In this document: positions 18,049 to 28,200 of the stretch, piece after piece
Layout of the letters: every line of letters starts with the position of its first letter
How positions within the stretch are numbered: the stretch's first letter is position 1
Source of the DNA: Novipirellula artificiosorum
Lineage (GTDB): Bacteria > Planctomycetota > Planctomycetia > Pirellulales > Pirellulaceae
Reading direction: 5' to 3'
Assembly (NCBI RefSeq): GCF_007860135.1
Contig: NZ_SJPV01000012.1
Location: 1 to 64,000 of the forward strand
Length of the DNA stretch: 64,000 nt
Position numbers and translations under genes: made by a program
Notes under the pieces: model-generated
What the model saw: the letters and a program-made list of their open reading frames with translations, nothing else
What the model was told of the DNA's origin: nothing
Databases searched by the model: none

Positions 18049-18512
18049 TGGACGTACCATTTTGGGACATGATGGGCATGCTGGGGATCTACGCGCCACT
18101 AGCCTTGGGGGCGATTGGCAGCATCCTGGGTTGCAGCATCGGCGGACAAGCGGCATGTGGTGCGATGTTGGATGTGGAAAGCGGTTACGGACGTTTGGTC
18201 GGCTTGTCGGCGCTACCGTCGTCGCAAACCATTTATGGAATCGTCGTGATGTTGTCTCTAAACCGCACCGTCGATATCGAATCCGCACCGGGGCTGTTCG
18301 CGATCGGATCGCTATGTGGGGTGGCGCTGCTATTCAGCGGTTGGTTCCAAGGCAAATGCTGTGCATCAGCAATTCAAGTCACTAAGAGTAAGCCGGAAGT
18401 GTTTGGCTTGTCCGCCGCACCGGCGGCGATCGTAGAAGGATTTGCCGTGTTCGCGTTTATTTTCGCATTGATCTTGGCAGGCGGTTTGCCCGTCGCTGCC
18501 GGAGGAGTTTGA
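18045..18512 (+). CDS. atpK: V-type ATP synthase subunit K (proteolipid, c subunit)
   Basis: Rotor-ring proteolipid of 155 residues with four membrane helices formed by two hairpins. The ion-carrying glutamate is E131 in AAIVEGFAVFAF (helix 4). The residues that coordinate Na+ in Enterococcus hirae NtpK (L61, T64, Q65, Q110, E139, with Y68) correspond here to L57, S60, Q61, Q102, E131 and Y64, so the Na+ site is conserved except Thr to Ser. This favours a sodium-translocating enzyme, though it is not proof. It is translationally coupled to subunit I. Confidence 0.92.
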   Translation: MMDVPFWDMMGMLGIYAPLALGAIGSILGCSIGGQAACGAMLDVESGYGRLVGLSALPSSQTIYGIVVMLSLNRTVDIESAPGLFAIGSLCGVALLFSGWFQGKCCASAIQVTKSKPEVFGLSAAPAAIVEGFAVFAFIFALILAGGLPVAAGGV

Positions 18513-18516
18513 TACG

Positions 18517-19239
18517 ATGTCATCGATTTCCCCTGACCGCACCCGTGCTCATGGTGAACCCAATTCCAACGGTGCCGTGGGCGTCCAAGATCTGATCGAT
18601 CGGCTAAAATCCGAAGGGGTCAAGGAAGGCCAACAGCAAGCGGCAACCGTTTTGGCCGAAGCCAAAAAGCAGGCCGCGAGAATCGTCGAGACGGCTCATG
18701 CCGAGGCCGACACGATTCTGCACGAAGCTCAGCAGCAGGCAGAGCGGACAACGACCAACGGCAAGCGAGCGTTGCAACTGGCCAAGCGTGACACAAGTTT
18801 GCAATTAAAAGAACAACTTGAGCATCAGTTTCGAGGTTGGATTGGCAACCTGGTGAGTCAGCAGCTCGATGCGCCGGAGTTGTTGACAGACTTGATTCGC
18901 GAGATGGCGAGCGAAGTGACCACGATGATTGCAGAGCCGACGGGATCATCAAGCGTTGATCATTCATCCTCTGTCGATCAACCATCGCGGGTCAAATTCT
19001 TGGTCGCAGGCGAGGAATCGGAATCGCTGGAAGCGTATGTCAAAGGGCAAGCCGCCGAGATGTTCCGTCAAGGTGTACAGCTCCAGGCGGATCGTTCACT
19101 TGATCACGGCTTTCGCGTTCAGTTGGCGGGGAAGTCGATCGAAATTGACTTTAGCGACGATGCTGTCACTGCAGCGCTAATGCGTTTCCTCGCACCAAAG
19201 TTTCGCAGAATCCTTGGATCGTCGTCCGAGGGAGAATGA
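18517..19239 (+). CDS. atpE: V-type ATP synthase subunit E
   Basis: Peripheral-stalk subunit. GGAGGAG at 18501-18507 lies inside the end of the K gene, ten bases before the ATG. Residues about 25-115 form a long Ala/Gln/Glu-rich helix (AEAKKQAARIVETAHAEADT), as in all E subunits. The C-terminal 90 residues form a globular domain. A Ser/Asp-rich insertion with a near repeat (SSVDHSSSVDQPS, about 145-157) separates the two and is unusual. In chlamydiae and spirochaetes this gene opens the operon; here it is fifth. Confidence 0.88.
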   Translation: MSSISPDRTRAHGEPNSNGAVGVQDLIDRLKSEGVKEGQQQAATVLAEAKKQAARIVETAHAEADTILHEAQQQAERTTTNGKRALQLAKRDTSLQLKEQLEHQFRGWIGNLVSQQLDAPELLTDLIREMASEVTTMIAEPTGSSSVDHSSSVDQPSRVKFLVAGEESESLEAYVKGQAAEMFRQGVQLQADRSLDHGFRVQLAGKSIEIDFSDDAVTAALMRFLAPKFRRILGSSSEGE

Positions 19240-19245
19240 GACGAC

Positions 19246-19917
19246 ATGAGTACCTACTACTATACTTTGGTCGCATCACTGCCGGCACTACCGCTCCATT
19301 TCGATTCTTGGCCGATCCCGGTTACTGCAGCCACGCTGCGAAGTCGCTTGTCGATGCTCGATGATCCGCATCGCAATACGGTCCAGCAGCTTTCTGACTT
19401 CTTTCGCTGGGACCGTCAACCGCGCGATCACAGCGACGCGGACGTCATCGCAAAACAGCGACGTTTGGGGATCGAAATCCGTAATCCACTGGTTGCTCGA
19501 CTCGTCCGACATCGATTTGAAATGCGGACATTGGTCGCGGCGGTACGATCCAAACGCGCTGGCGACTCCGTACCCGAATTGCCGGATTTTCCCTTGTCCG
19601 CTGCGATCCGTCGGCACTGGGATCAGCCCTACTTTGGGTTGAATGTTCGCTATAGTTGGCTGGTTCGGTTTTGCCAAGCTCTCGACGACCATCAACCATC
19701 GCAAGCTCAACGACATTTGTTTGCAGAGCTATGGGATCATTGGCGTCGTATCGACCAGCTCTACCATTTTTCGTTTGAGTCGATTGTGTTGTACTTGGCC
19801 CGCTGGGAGATTTTGAGCCGCTGGGCCAGCCAGAACACGGAGTTGGGAAAACAACGATTTGACGGCTTGGTCGATAGCATTCTGCGAAAAGAGGGCGCTG
19901 CCCTGTTAAGCTTGTAG
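19246..19917 (+). CDS. V-ATPase-associated DUF2764 protein
   Basis: The 223-residue protein begins STYYYTLVASLPALPLHF, the hallmark of DUF2764, a family found almost only between V-ATPase subunits E and A in bacteria; a role like subunit C (linker of stalk and head) is often suspected. It is helical and soluble with conserved aromatic pairs. It starts seven bases after the end of subunit E. Its position between E and A matches the chlamydial operon, so this three-gene block has moved as a unit. Confidence 0.85.
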   Translation: MSTYYYTLVASLPALPLHFDSWPIPVTAATLRSRLSMLDDPHRNTVQQLSDFFRWDRQPRDHSDADVIAKQRRLGIEIRNPLVARLVRHRFEMRTLVAAVRSKRAGDSVPELPDFPLSAAIRRHWDQPYFGLNVRYSWLVRFCQALDDHQPSQAQRHLFAELWDHWRRIDQLYHFSFESIVLYLARWEILSRWASQNTELGKQRFDGLVDSILRKEGAALLSL

Positions 19918-19974
19918 TGCTTCATTCAAGTATGAATTGATTGAACGCCTTTTTGAGCGTATTGAGGTTTCGAG

Positions 19975-21780
19975 ATGACCACCACTGAAAAATGCACACC
20001 CGAAACCACCGCCAGTGTGTTGGGTGTCAATGGAAACATCGTGCGCATTGAATTGGGCGATTGCCGGATCATGAAAAACGAGGTTGCCTATGTTCGCGTC
20101 GGTGAGGAACGGTTGAAGGCAGAGGTGTTGCGCATCCGGGCGAACGAGGCCGACTTGCAAGTCTTCGAGGAAACCAGCGGAGTACGCTTTGGCGACAAGG
20201 TCGAGCTATCCGGCGAAATGCTGTCGGTTTCACTCGGCCCTGGATTGTTAGGCACCGTCTATGACGGCCTGCAAAACCCGCTCGCTGAGTTAGCCCAGCT
20301 CGATGGTTTCTTTCTCAAACGAGGCCGCGACTTGCCTGCGCTCCATGCCTCCACCACTTGGGATTTCACGCCTGCGTGCCGCGTTGGAGATTTGCTGGTT
20401 GCGGGCCAAACACTGGGGACCATACCCGAAAAGAACATTGTTCATAAGATCATGGTGCCGTTCGACACGACAGCCGCAATGAAAGTCAGCTCCATCGCCG
20501 AAGGGCGGCTGAGAACCGAAGCGTCGGTGGCAACGCTGACGGATCCGAAAGGCCGCACGCAGCAGATTCCGATGGTACAAACGTGGCCCGTTCGCCGTCC
20601 GATCTCGGCGATGATGCAACAGCAACGATTGATTGACCGCGAATTTCCATCCCAGCCGCTGATCACCACCACACGGATTATCGACACCTTCTTTCCGATC
20701 GCCCGAGGAGGAACCGCTTGCATCCCTGGACCGTTCGGGGCTGGCAAGACCGTCCTGCAAGGACTGATTGCCCGTTACTGTAGCGTCGACGTCGTGATCG
20801 TCGTCGCTTGTGGTGAACGGGCTGGCGAAGTCGTGGAGACGATTCATGACTTTGCTGAAATGCCCGATCCCCGTACGGGCGGAAAATTGATGGACCGTAC
20901 GATCATCATCTGTAACACATCCTCGATGCCCGTCGCGGCACGCGAAGCGTCCATCTATACCGGCATCACGTTAGGGGAATACTATCGCCAAATGGGCTTG
21001 GACGTGCTGCTGCTTGCGGATTCGACCTCCCGTTGGGCCCAGGCGATGCGGGAAACCAGCGGTCGGCTGGAGGAGATCCCCGGCGAAGAAGCGTTTCCGG
21101 CCTACTTGGACAGCGCGATCAAGGAGCTTTATGAACGCGCCGGCGTGTTGCGATTGGCAGATGGCGAAACAGGCAGTCTGACACTGATCGGATCGGTATC
21201 GCCAGCCGGCGGTAACTTTGAAGAACCCGTCACTCAGTCAACGCTGGGTACGGTCAAATGCTTCTTGGGGTTATCGTATGACCGCGCATACAAACGTTTC
21301 TATCCCGCCATCGATCCGTTGATCTCTTGGTCCCGTTATCGAGAACAATTAGAAACATTTTTCAACACCCAAGTCGATCCGCATTGGTCCGCCAGTGTTG
21401 CGGCAATGCAGAAGCTGCTACGAAATGGCGAAAGCATTGAGCAAATGATGCAAGTGACCGGCGAAGAAGGGATCTCGATTGAGGACTACGTGACGCATCA
21501 GAAATCGATGTTTCTTGACATGGTCTATTTACAACAAGACGCCTACGATCCCGTCGACGTTTCGGTGTCTCTCGAGCGCCAGCGAGAGATGTTCTTGTTG
21601 TGTAAGCAACTAATCGACACTGAATACACGTTTGACGACAAGGAGCACGCGAGAACGTTTTTCACCAAGTTGACCGGACTACTGAAGAACCTCAACACAG
21701 CTCCAATTGAGTCCGATGACTACGCACGCTTTCACGCTCAAATCACCGATTTGGCCACGGACGTCTCGACTGCAACGTGA
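19975..21780 (+). CDS. atpA: V-type ATP synthase subunit A (catalytic)
   Basis: Catalytic subunit, 601 residues. Walker A GPFGAGKTV (252-260), the A-subunit-specific non-homologous insert around 115-200, catalytic-site stretch ACGERAGEVVETIHDF with the general-base Glu, and LLLADSTSRWAQAMRETSGR. The C-terminal helical domain is complete. It is the last gene of the operon, separated from DUF2764 by 57 bases, whereas it is normally directly upstream of B. No subunit C, F or G/H gene is present, as in chlamydial V-ATPases. Confidence 0.95.
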   Translation: MTTTEKCTPETTASVLGVNGNIVRIELGDCRIMKNEVAYVRVGEERLKAEVLRIRANEADLQVFEETSGVRFGDKVELSGEMLSVSLGPGLLGTVYDGLQNPLAELAQLDGFFLKRGRDLPALHASTTWDFTPACRVGDLLVAGQTLGTIPEKNIVHKIMVPFDTTAAMKVSSIAEGRLRTEASVATLTDPKGRTQQIPMVQTWPVRRPISAMMQQQRLIDREFPSQPLITTTRIIDTFFPIARGGTACIPGPFGAGKTVLQGLIARYCSVDVVIVVACGERAGEVVETIHDFAEMPDPRTGGKLMDRTIIICNTSSMPVAAREASIYTGITLGEYYRQMGLDVLLLADSTSRWAQAMRETSGRLEEIPGEEAFPAYLDSAIKELYERAGVLRLADGETGSLTLIGSVSPAGGNFEEPVTQSTLGTVKCFLGLSYDRAYKRFYPAIDPLISWSRYREQLETFFNTQVDPHWSASVAAMQKLLRNGESIEQMMQVTGEEGISIEDYVTHQKSMFLDMVYLQQDAYDPVDVSVSLERQREMFLLCKQLIDTEYTFDDKEHARTFFTKLTGLLKNLNTAPIESDDYARFHAQITDLATDVSTAT

Positions 21781-21995
21781 GCTTCGCAATTGCGGTTTCT
21801 TCGTGCGAGTTCGGATGTTCAATCACCCTGCCGCCTGTTTCCTGGTTCTCGGCAAGTGCTGTAAGGGGGGCGCAAGCAAACAAGCTCCGAAGAGGCCAGC
21901 TTGAAAAAAAACAACCAGAAAATGCGTAACCTGGGCCGCTGCACCGCTATTTCAATGCATCCCGCCCCCATCCCTTCGCCCCGCGGGGGCACCGG

Positions 21996-23465
21996 ATGTC
22001 GGAGGCCACTTGCCTTTTTTTCCTCTGCTCCCCACTTTCGGAACCACCGCTGCTCGTGAAAATCCTAACCAATCCAGTCTCTGCTTTCATCCCCGAATTC
22101 CGGCCGTCGCTGACGCGTCGGGAACCCTCCATTTCCAACTTCAAAGCGGGTAAAGAGCTTCCAGTTGTGCTGCTTTTCATCCTTGCCGTTGCAACAAACG
22201 CCGTTGCACAATCAGGCGTCGGCACGGGTGGAAGCAAACATAGCCCTACTTCGCGATTTGCGTCCTACGAAGGTCGCATCCTGTGCGGTTATCAAGGCTG
22301 GTTCCGAGCCGCTGGTGATGGATCGGACGGGGGCTGGGGGCACTATGGTTCGCGAGGACGCTTTGATCCCGATCACTGCACGATTGACATCTGGCCGGAT
22401 GTTTCGGAATACGAGACGACCTATGCGACCGACTTTAAGCTGGAGGATGGGACGCCCGCACGCGTGTTTAGTTCCCGTGATGCAAGCACGGTGGATGTCC
22501 ACTTTCGCTGGATGAAACAGTATGGAATTGATGGTGTCTTCATGCAGCGTTTCTTTGGCGTCACGCGGAGCCCGCGAAGTCGACGCGAAGGACGCATCAT
22601 TCTCGGAAACGCTTTGAGGTCGTCACAGAAACACGGACGAGCCATTTCGGTCATGTACGATTTATCCGGTCTGAAGCCAGGCGAAGATTGCTCCTCGGTG
22701 ATCGATGACTGGAAGGAATTGGTTGACGAGATGAAGTTGACAAGCCAAGGCGAGGATCAAACCTACTTGTACCATCGCGGCAAACCGTTGGTGGCGATTT
22801 GGGGCATTGGCTTTCCCGACCGCCCCTACGACCTGCGGGAAATCGGCATTGAAAAGCTGTTGGACTTTCTAAAGAAAGATCCCGAATATGGCGGCTGCAG
22901 CGTCATGCTTGGGGTCCCAACCTATTTTCGAGATCTCGAAACCGACTGCGTCGGTGATCCCTACCTTCATGAAGTCATCGAACAAGCTGACGTCATCATG
23001 CCATGGATGGTTCAACGCTTCACATCACTCCTACACAACGAATTGGAACGATACGGGAATCACATCCAAGCAGATCTCTCTTGGTGCAAGCAACGTGGTG
23101 TGGATTATGTGCCATGTGCGTATCCCGGATTCAGCTGGTTCAACCTGAGCCGACACGAGTTTGATGGCCGCCATCCGCTGGACCAGAACCCACGTCAAAA
23201 AGGGGCGTTCTACTGGGGCCTCTTATCTACGGCGATCCAGTCGGGAGCACCGATGATTTACGTGGCGATGTTCGATGAAGTGGACGAAGCGACCGCGATC
23301 TTCAAGTGCACCGACCATCCTCCTCAGAACCAACCCCCTTCTCGCTTCCTGACCAACGAAGGCGTGCCCTCGGACCATTACCTGTGGCTAACCGGAAAGG
23401 CCGCTGAAGTGCTGCGCGGTGAACGCGAGCTTGACAAAAACCTCTATCAAGAAACCGAACATTAA
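21996..23465 (+). CDS. Secreted glycoside hydrolase, GH71/GH99-like
   Basis: After a hydrophobic secretion signal (PVVLLFILAVATNAVAQ, about 56-72 of the open frame) the mature protein starts with RILCGYQGWFRAAGDG, the opening block of the GH71/99-like family often annotated as xylosidase or endo-mannosidase-like. Further blocks are DVHFRWMKQYGIDGVFMQRF, ISVMYDLSGL, DADVIMPWMVQR-like EQADVIMPWMVQRF, and the final strand YVAMFDEVDEATAIFK, which carries acidic candidates for catalysis. The true start is unclear: the frame opens at ATG 21996, and the GTG at 22056 is an alternative. The substrate is unknown. The 215 bases before it contain no supported feature. Confidence 0.78.
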   Translation: MSEATCLFFLCSPLSEPPLLVKILTNPVSAFIPEFRPSLTRREPSISNFKAGKELPVVLLFILAVATNAVAQSGVGTGGSKHSPTSRFASYEGRILCGYQGWFRAAGDGSDGGWGHYGSRGRFDPDHCTIDIWPDVSEYETTYATDFKLEDGTPARVFSSRDASTVDVHFRWMKQYGIDGVFMQRFFGVTRSPRSRREGRIILGNALRSSQKHGRAISVMYDLSGLKPGEDCSSVIDDWKELVDEMKLTSQGEDQTYLYHRGKPLVAIWGIGFPDRPYDLREIGIEKLLDFLKKDPEYGGCSVMLGVPTYFRDLETDCVGDPYLHEVIEQADVIMPWMVQRFTSLLHNELERYGNHIQADLSWCKQRGVDYVPCAYPGFSWFNLSRHEFDGRHPLDQNPRQKGAFYWGLLSTAIQSGAPMIYVAMFDEVDEATAIFKCTDHPPQNQPPSRFLTNEGVPSDHYLWLTGKAAEVLRGERELDKNLYQETEH

Positions 23466-23543
23466 CCAAATCGTCGCCCCCTTCACTCGGAGCGACAGAA
23501 ACAAAGGTTCGCGTGCAAAGCTCGGGTCGTGGACCGAAGACAC

Positions 23544-23852
23544 TTACCAGCCGACTCGGACGGAGACGCCACCGTACGATGGATAAGTCGGTGCGTAATA
23601 CCCGGATCCGTAGTAGCTGCCGTAACGGCCGACGCTAACGGATACTGGCGGCTGATAGTAAACCGGGGCGCGGTAATAAGTCGCAACCGGCGCGACGTAA
23701 ACTCTTTGGACCACGACCGGTGCCGGAGCGTAATAGGATCGGCGAACTTGCCGCCGTGCATAGCCGCGTCCACCGAACGCATCGGCGGAATCAGCGCAAA
23801 AAGCAAGAGAAGTCGCGACAGCGACGGCAGTGAGCAGAATCTTCTTGATCAT
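23544..23852 (-). CDS. Small secreted Tyr/Pro-rich protein
   Basis: 102 residues. Signal peptide 1-25 (KKILLTAVAVATSLAFCADS, cleaved after ADA). The mature part is rich in Tyr, Pro, Val, Gly and Ser with repeated aromatic motifs (RSYYAPAPVVV, YYRAPVYYQPP, YGSYYGSGYYAPTYPSYGG) and no Cys. It resembles small low-complexity exported proteins common in planctomycetes, perhaps cell-envelope associated. No catalytic residues are expected. It stands alone. Confidence 0.65.
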   Translation of the reverse strand: MIKKILLTAVAVATSLAFCADSADAFGGRGYARRQVRRSYYAPAPVVVQRVYVAPVATYYRAPVYYQPPVSVSVGRYGSYYGSGYYAPTYPSYGGVSVRVGW

Positions 23853-24283
23853 GGTGGTGTCTCCAGGGTTTGAGTCGTTCCATTGTGAGATAGGTTAGGC
23901 GGGTCGGCAACCGCCCCCCGGAGTACGGCCGCTTCCTATCGCCTTTCCCGGCTCTGACTTCAGGGTTGAAGCTGTCGAGACGTTCGACGGTTCATGAAGC
24001 AGACTGGCCGAGAGAGGATCCTGACCTGAAATAGGGTGATCGGGCCAATGATGAATCGCGTGGTGATGAGACGTCCATCTCTCAAAGAGGGGCTCGAAGT
24101 AAGTGAGTCGGCAGAAAGTGAAGGCTAAAGAGAGGACTCTGCGGTGTTGCGCCATCGATAAGAATCTGCATCCGTCTCGCTCGGTTTGGCTAATTCGCTC
24201 GTGACTTCGTGGTGAGATTCTTGATATAGGTACTGAGTGTACACACTGGATCCCACGCTACTCTTGCAAGCATTCGATCTGAC
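23853..24283. other. Divergent intergenic region
   Basis: 431 bases lie between the small secreted protein gene (minus) and the FHA-GGDEF gene (plus). I looked for riboswitch-like helices and sigma-54 elements and found none that I can support. The minus-strand frame at 23895-24155 has no protein-like features. Confidence 0.4.
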
Positions 24284-25216
24284 ATGAATCTCCACGACAC
24301 AGGACCGTCATCGTATTGCATGGGCCAGCATGCTTTGGAAACGGGCACTCTTCGCGAGGACGCCCCTTCGACACCGCATGAAATCCAGTCCACCAAGCGA
24401 GCATTCCTGAGCGTGATTCGCAGCCGTGCGGACATTGGCGTCCATGCATTTCTGGTTGGCAGGACGGTGATCGGGCGCAACACGACTTGCACCTTTCCGC
24501 TTCACGACCTCAAAGTGTCGGGGCATCACGCCACGATCACGCCCGAGCGGGATGGCGAGTACATTCTTGAAGACATGAATTCGACGAATGGTACGCGAGT
24601 CGACGGAACGGCGATCCTTGGTCGGACGGTGCTGCGCGATGGCGACAAAATCTTGATCGGTGAGACGGTAATTCGCTTCTCGCTTGCCGACGAATTCGAT
24701 ATCGACTTTCATAGTGAAGTCGCAACACTCGTCGGCACCGATCCACTTACGGGCTTACCCTCGAAACGTCGATTTGACGAAGCATTGGAATTCACGCTTC
24801 AAAACATGGTAAGACGCGACACTCCGCTCGCGGTCTTGATGATGGACATGGACGGCGTCAAACAGATCAACGATACCCACGGACACCTATACGGCGCACA
24901 TGTCATCGGCGAAACCGGGCGACTGATCGCAAAGGTGCTTGGATCGACGGGACAAGCTTGCCGCTTCGGTGGCGACGAGTTCAGTGCATTCTTGCCTGGC
25001 CACCAACTGGACGCCGCCTGTTCGATCGGTGAGCAGATTCGCAAAGCGGTTGAATCCGCAGGATTTGAGAAGAATGGCATTGCGTTGCGTCCTACCATCA
25101 GCATCGGAGTGTCGTGCTATCCAAACACGCCTGCCGACTCACTATCGCTGATCACGAGCGCCGACGCTGCACTCTATCGAGCCAAAGCCAAAGGGAAAAA
25201 CTGCGTGACGGGGTAG
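24284..25216 (+). CDS. FHA-domain diguanylate cyclase
   Basis: 310 residues, cytoplasmic. FHA domain about 45-135 with the phosphothreonine-binding signature GR (64-65), SGHHA (79-83) and NSTNGT (99-104). GGDEF domain about 148-308 with an intact active site RFGGDEF (GGDEF at 229-233) and metal ligand in MMDMDGVKQIND. The I-site RxxD just before the active site is absent (STGQAC precedes RFGG), so product inhibition by c-di-GMP is not expected. The FHA domain implies control by a Ser/Thr kinase. The giant kinase gene starts 82 bases downstream in the same direction and could supply the phosphorylation; this is inference. Confidence 0.92.
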   Translation: MNLHDTGPSSYCMGQHALETGTLREDAPSTPHEIQSTKRAFLSVIRSRADIGVHAFLVGRTVIGRNTTCTFPLHDLKVSGHHATITPERDGEYILEDMNSTNGTRVDGTAILGRTVLRDGDKILIGETVIRFSLADEFDIDFHSEVATLVGTDPLTGLPSKRRFDEALEFTLQNMVRRDTPLAVLMMDMDGVKQINDTHGHLYGAHVIGETGRLIAKVLGSTGQACRFGGDEFSAFLPGHQLDAACSIGEQIRKAVESAGFEKNGIALRPTISIGVSCYPNTPADSLSLITSADAALYRAKAKGKNCVTG

Positions 25217-25298
25217 TCCGTGTCGCACTGCCCCCCCTTTCGGAAATTCGACTAGAATGGGGGCTGACTTCCTGCGATGCCACTTTCAGAAGGACGCT

Positions 25299-28200
25299 AT
25301 GGGTGAGAGTGATTCCTACGAACCGCCACAAGACCTCAATGACACCTTCGAGAATTCGACTTCCGGTTCGCTGGAAACCGGGCCAGTCGAAACCGGATCG
25401 ATGCAGGGTGGGTCGCTGCGGGTTGGATCGATGGAATACGAGCCGTTTCCCCAGCCTGAGCGGATTGGGCGCTACCGAATCGTTAAGATCCTCGGCAAGG
25501 GTGGATACGGAGTGGTTTATCTGGCAATCGATGAGAAATTGGAGCGTCAGGTTGCCATCAAGGTTCCTCACCAGAGGTTGGTTTCACAGCCGGCAGCCGC
25601 TTCTGCGTACTTGAACGAGGCACGCACGGTTGCCAATTTGGACCATCCCCACATCGTGCCAGTCTACGATATTGGCACTACGGAAGCGTGCCCCTGTTTT
25701 ATTGTCGCGAAGTTCATTGACGGGACCGACTTGGCGGCAAAACTGAGGCGAGCTCGCCTGTCCTTCACTCGTTCGGTTGATCTGGTCGCGACGGTGGCGG
25801 ATGCGATGCACTACGCACACCAGCAAGGGGTTGTCCATCGGGACGTCAAACCGGGAAACATTCTTATCGATGTCGAAAGCAAGCCCTGGTTGGTTGATTT
25901 TGGACTGGCGTTGCGCGAGGAAGAATTTGGCCATGGGAAGAGTTATGTAGGTACGGCACTCTACATGAGCCCCGAGCAAGCCCGCGGTGAAGGACATCGG
26001 GTGGATTCGCGTTCGGATATCTTCAGCCTCGGTGTCGTCTTCTATGAGTTGCTCGCTGGAATCCATCCGTTTGCCGGAGGGGCGACCAAGGAAATTCTTG
26101 CACGCATTAGTCGCGAGGATGCACGGCCGATAAGCCAGTTTGTCCCCAGCTTGCCCAAAGAGATCGAACGCATTTGCCAAAGGGCTATGGCAATGCGTGC
26201 CAGCGAGCGCTATTCATCGGCAATCGAGTTTGCCGATGATTTGCGGCGTTTCCTGAGCGAATCATCGGCTGCACCAAGCGACACCGCCCAAGCGGGCAAC
26301 GAGTCTGCTACGATTGCCGGCGAGGTTTCTGCGACGTCGAGCCCCACGTCTGCGGCGGCCCACACACTCGGGGACGCAAGCGATTCGATGGTATCAAGGA
26401 AAAGGACACCCGCAATTCGGATCCTTCCCAAAGGCCTGCGATCGTTCGATGCGCACGATGCCGATTTCTATCTGGATTTGTTGCCGGGGCCTCGGGACCG
26501 TGATGGATTGCCGGACGCCGTGCGGTTCTGGAAGCATCGTATTGAACAGTTCGATTCCGATCGTACGTTTTCCGTCGGTGTGATTTATGGGCCGTCGGGT
26601 TGTGGGAAATCTTCGCTGGTCAAGGCCGGTTTGCTGCCGCTGCTGTCCGAGGATGTTTGCGCGGTTTATGTCGAGGCAACCGCCACGGATACAGAGTCTC
26701 AGCTGTTGCATCGGATCCGCAAACAGACACCGAATCTGGAATCCAACCTTGGGCTGCAACAGATCTTGGCCACCGTCCGGGGAGCTCGTGGAATTCCGCA
26801 AAGCAAGAAACTGCTGATCGTGATTGACCAGTTTGAGCAATGGTTGCACGTCCAGAAGGACATCGAGAACACCGACTTGGTGGCAGCGCTTCGGCAATGC
26901 GATGGTGGACGCGTGCAGTGCATGGTGATGGTGCGAGACGAGTTCTGGTTGACGGTGAGTCGCTTCATGCGGGCACTCGAGGTACGTCTTGAAGAGGGGC
27001 AAAACAGCGCTCTGGTTGACTTGTTCGATGAGGATCACGCCCAGAAAGTGCTGGCTGCATTTGGGGCTGCCTACGGGAAAGTCCCCGAACTGACCGAGCA
27101 GATGTCTGAGGAGCAGAGGGAATTTCTGAAGCGGTCAGTGGCTGCACTCTCCAACGACGGAAGAGTGGTTTGTATACGATTGGCGTTGTTGGCAGACATG
27201 ATGAAGAGCAAACCGTGGACGACCGACGGTCTGCGGCACGCCGGTGGCACACAAGGTGTTGGAGAGACGTTTCTCGAAGAGACGTTTTGCGTTTCCACAG
27301 CACCTCCGAGACACCGCTACCACGAGCACGGTGCCCGCGCGATCCTGAGAGCTCTGCTGCCGAAACGTGGAACCGACATCAAAGGACCGGTCAAGTCTCG
27401 CGATGCATTGCTTCAGGCCTCAGGCTATGTGGGTCGCCCGAAAGAGTTTGAGGAGCTGATAAGAATTCTCGATTCCGAACTGCGTCTTATCTCTCCCATG
27501 GATACCGCGTTGGACAGTTCACAAAAGCATGCGGAGGGGAATCGTCCCGTTGTCGAGCAAACGTTCTATCAATTGACCCACGACTATCTGGTCCATTCGC
27601 TGAGGGCATGGTTGACGGGCAAGCAGAAGGAAACACGACGAGGTCGAGCTGAAATTCGACTCGCCGAACGTTCCGCTCTGTGGAATGCCAGACCGGAAAC
27701 CCGCCAGCTACCAACTTGGTGGGAATATCTATCGATTCGTCTTTTCACCCAATCGAGCCAGTGGAGTCCCCAAGAGCGGAAGCTCATCAAGAACGCCCAA
27801 CGGCACCATCTCATCCGAAAGGCCGGACTCATCGCCTTCTTCGTCATCCTCGCATTCGCAACGTGGCAGCTGCTTGATTCCGTTCACAAACGCCAGCTCC
27901 GGGTTGAGGGCATGCTTCAAAAACAAGCGGCCATCAGTCGCACGGTGACCTTGCTGCAACAGTTGCGCGACATCGATACGGCGTCGGTTCCGGCTGTTGT
28001 TGCAGAGCTAGAAAACTGCCAACCCTGGGCTGATCCCATCATTTGGGAAGGCTTCCAACAGGCACCGAGCAGTTCCAAGCAGAAGCTTCACCTTGCACTT
28101 GCACTCCTTGCGACGGACCCAGCAGTCGTCGATTACGTCGTCGGAGCATTGCCGGGGCTTGACGATGTGTCGCTTGACGTGGCGCGTCAGGCCCTGCTGC

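Noticed and set aside
21878..21912. AAGCT/AGCTT stem followed by A8 after the V-ATPase operon
   Set aside because: The stem is only five pairs and an A-run on this strand would serve minus-strand transcription, where there is no gene.
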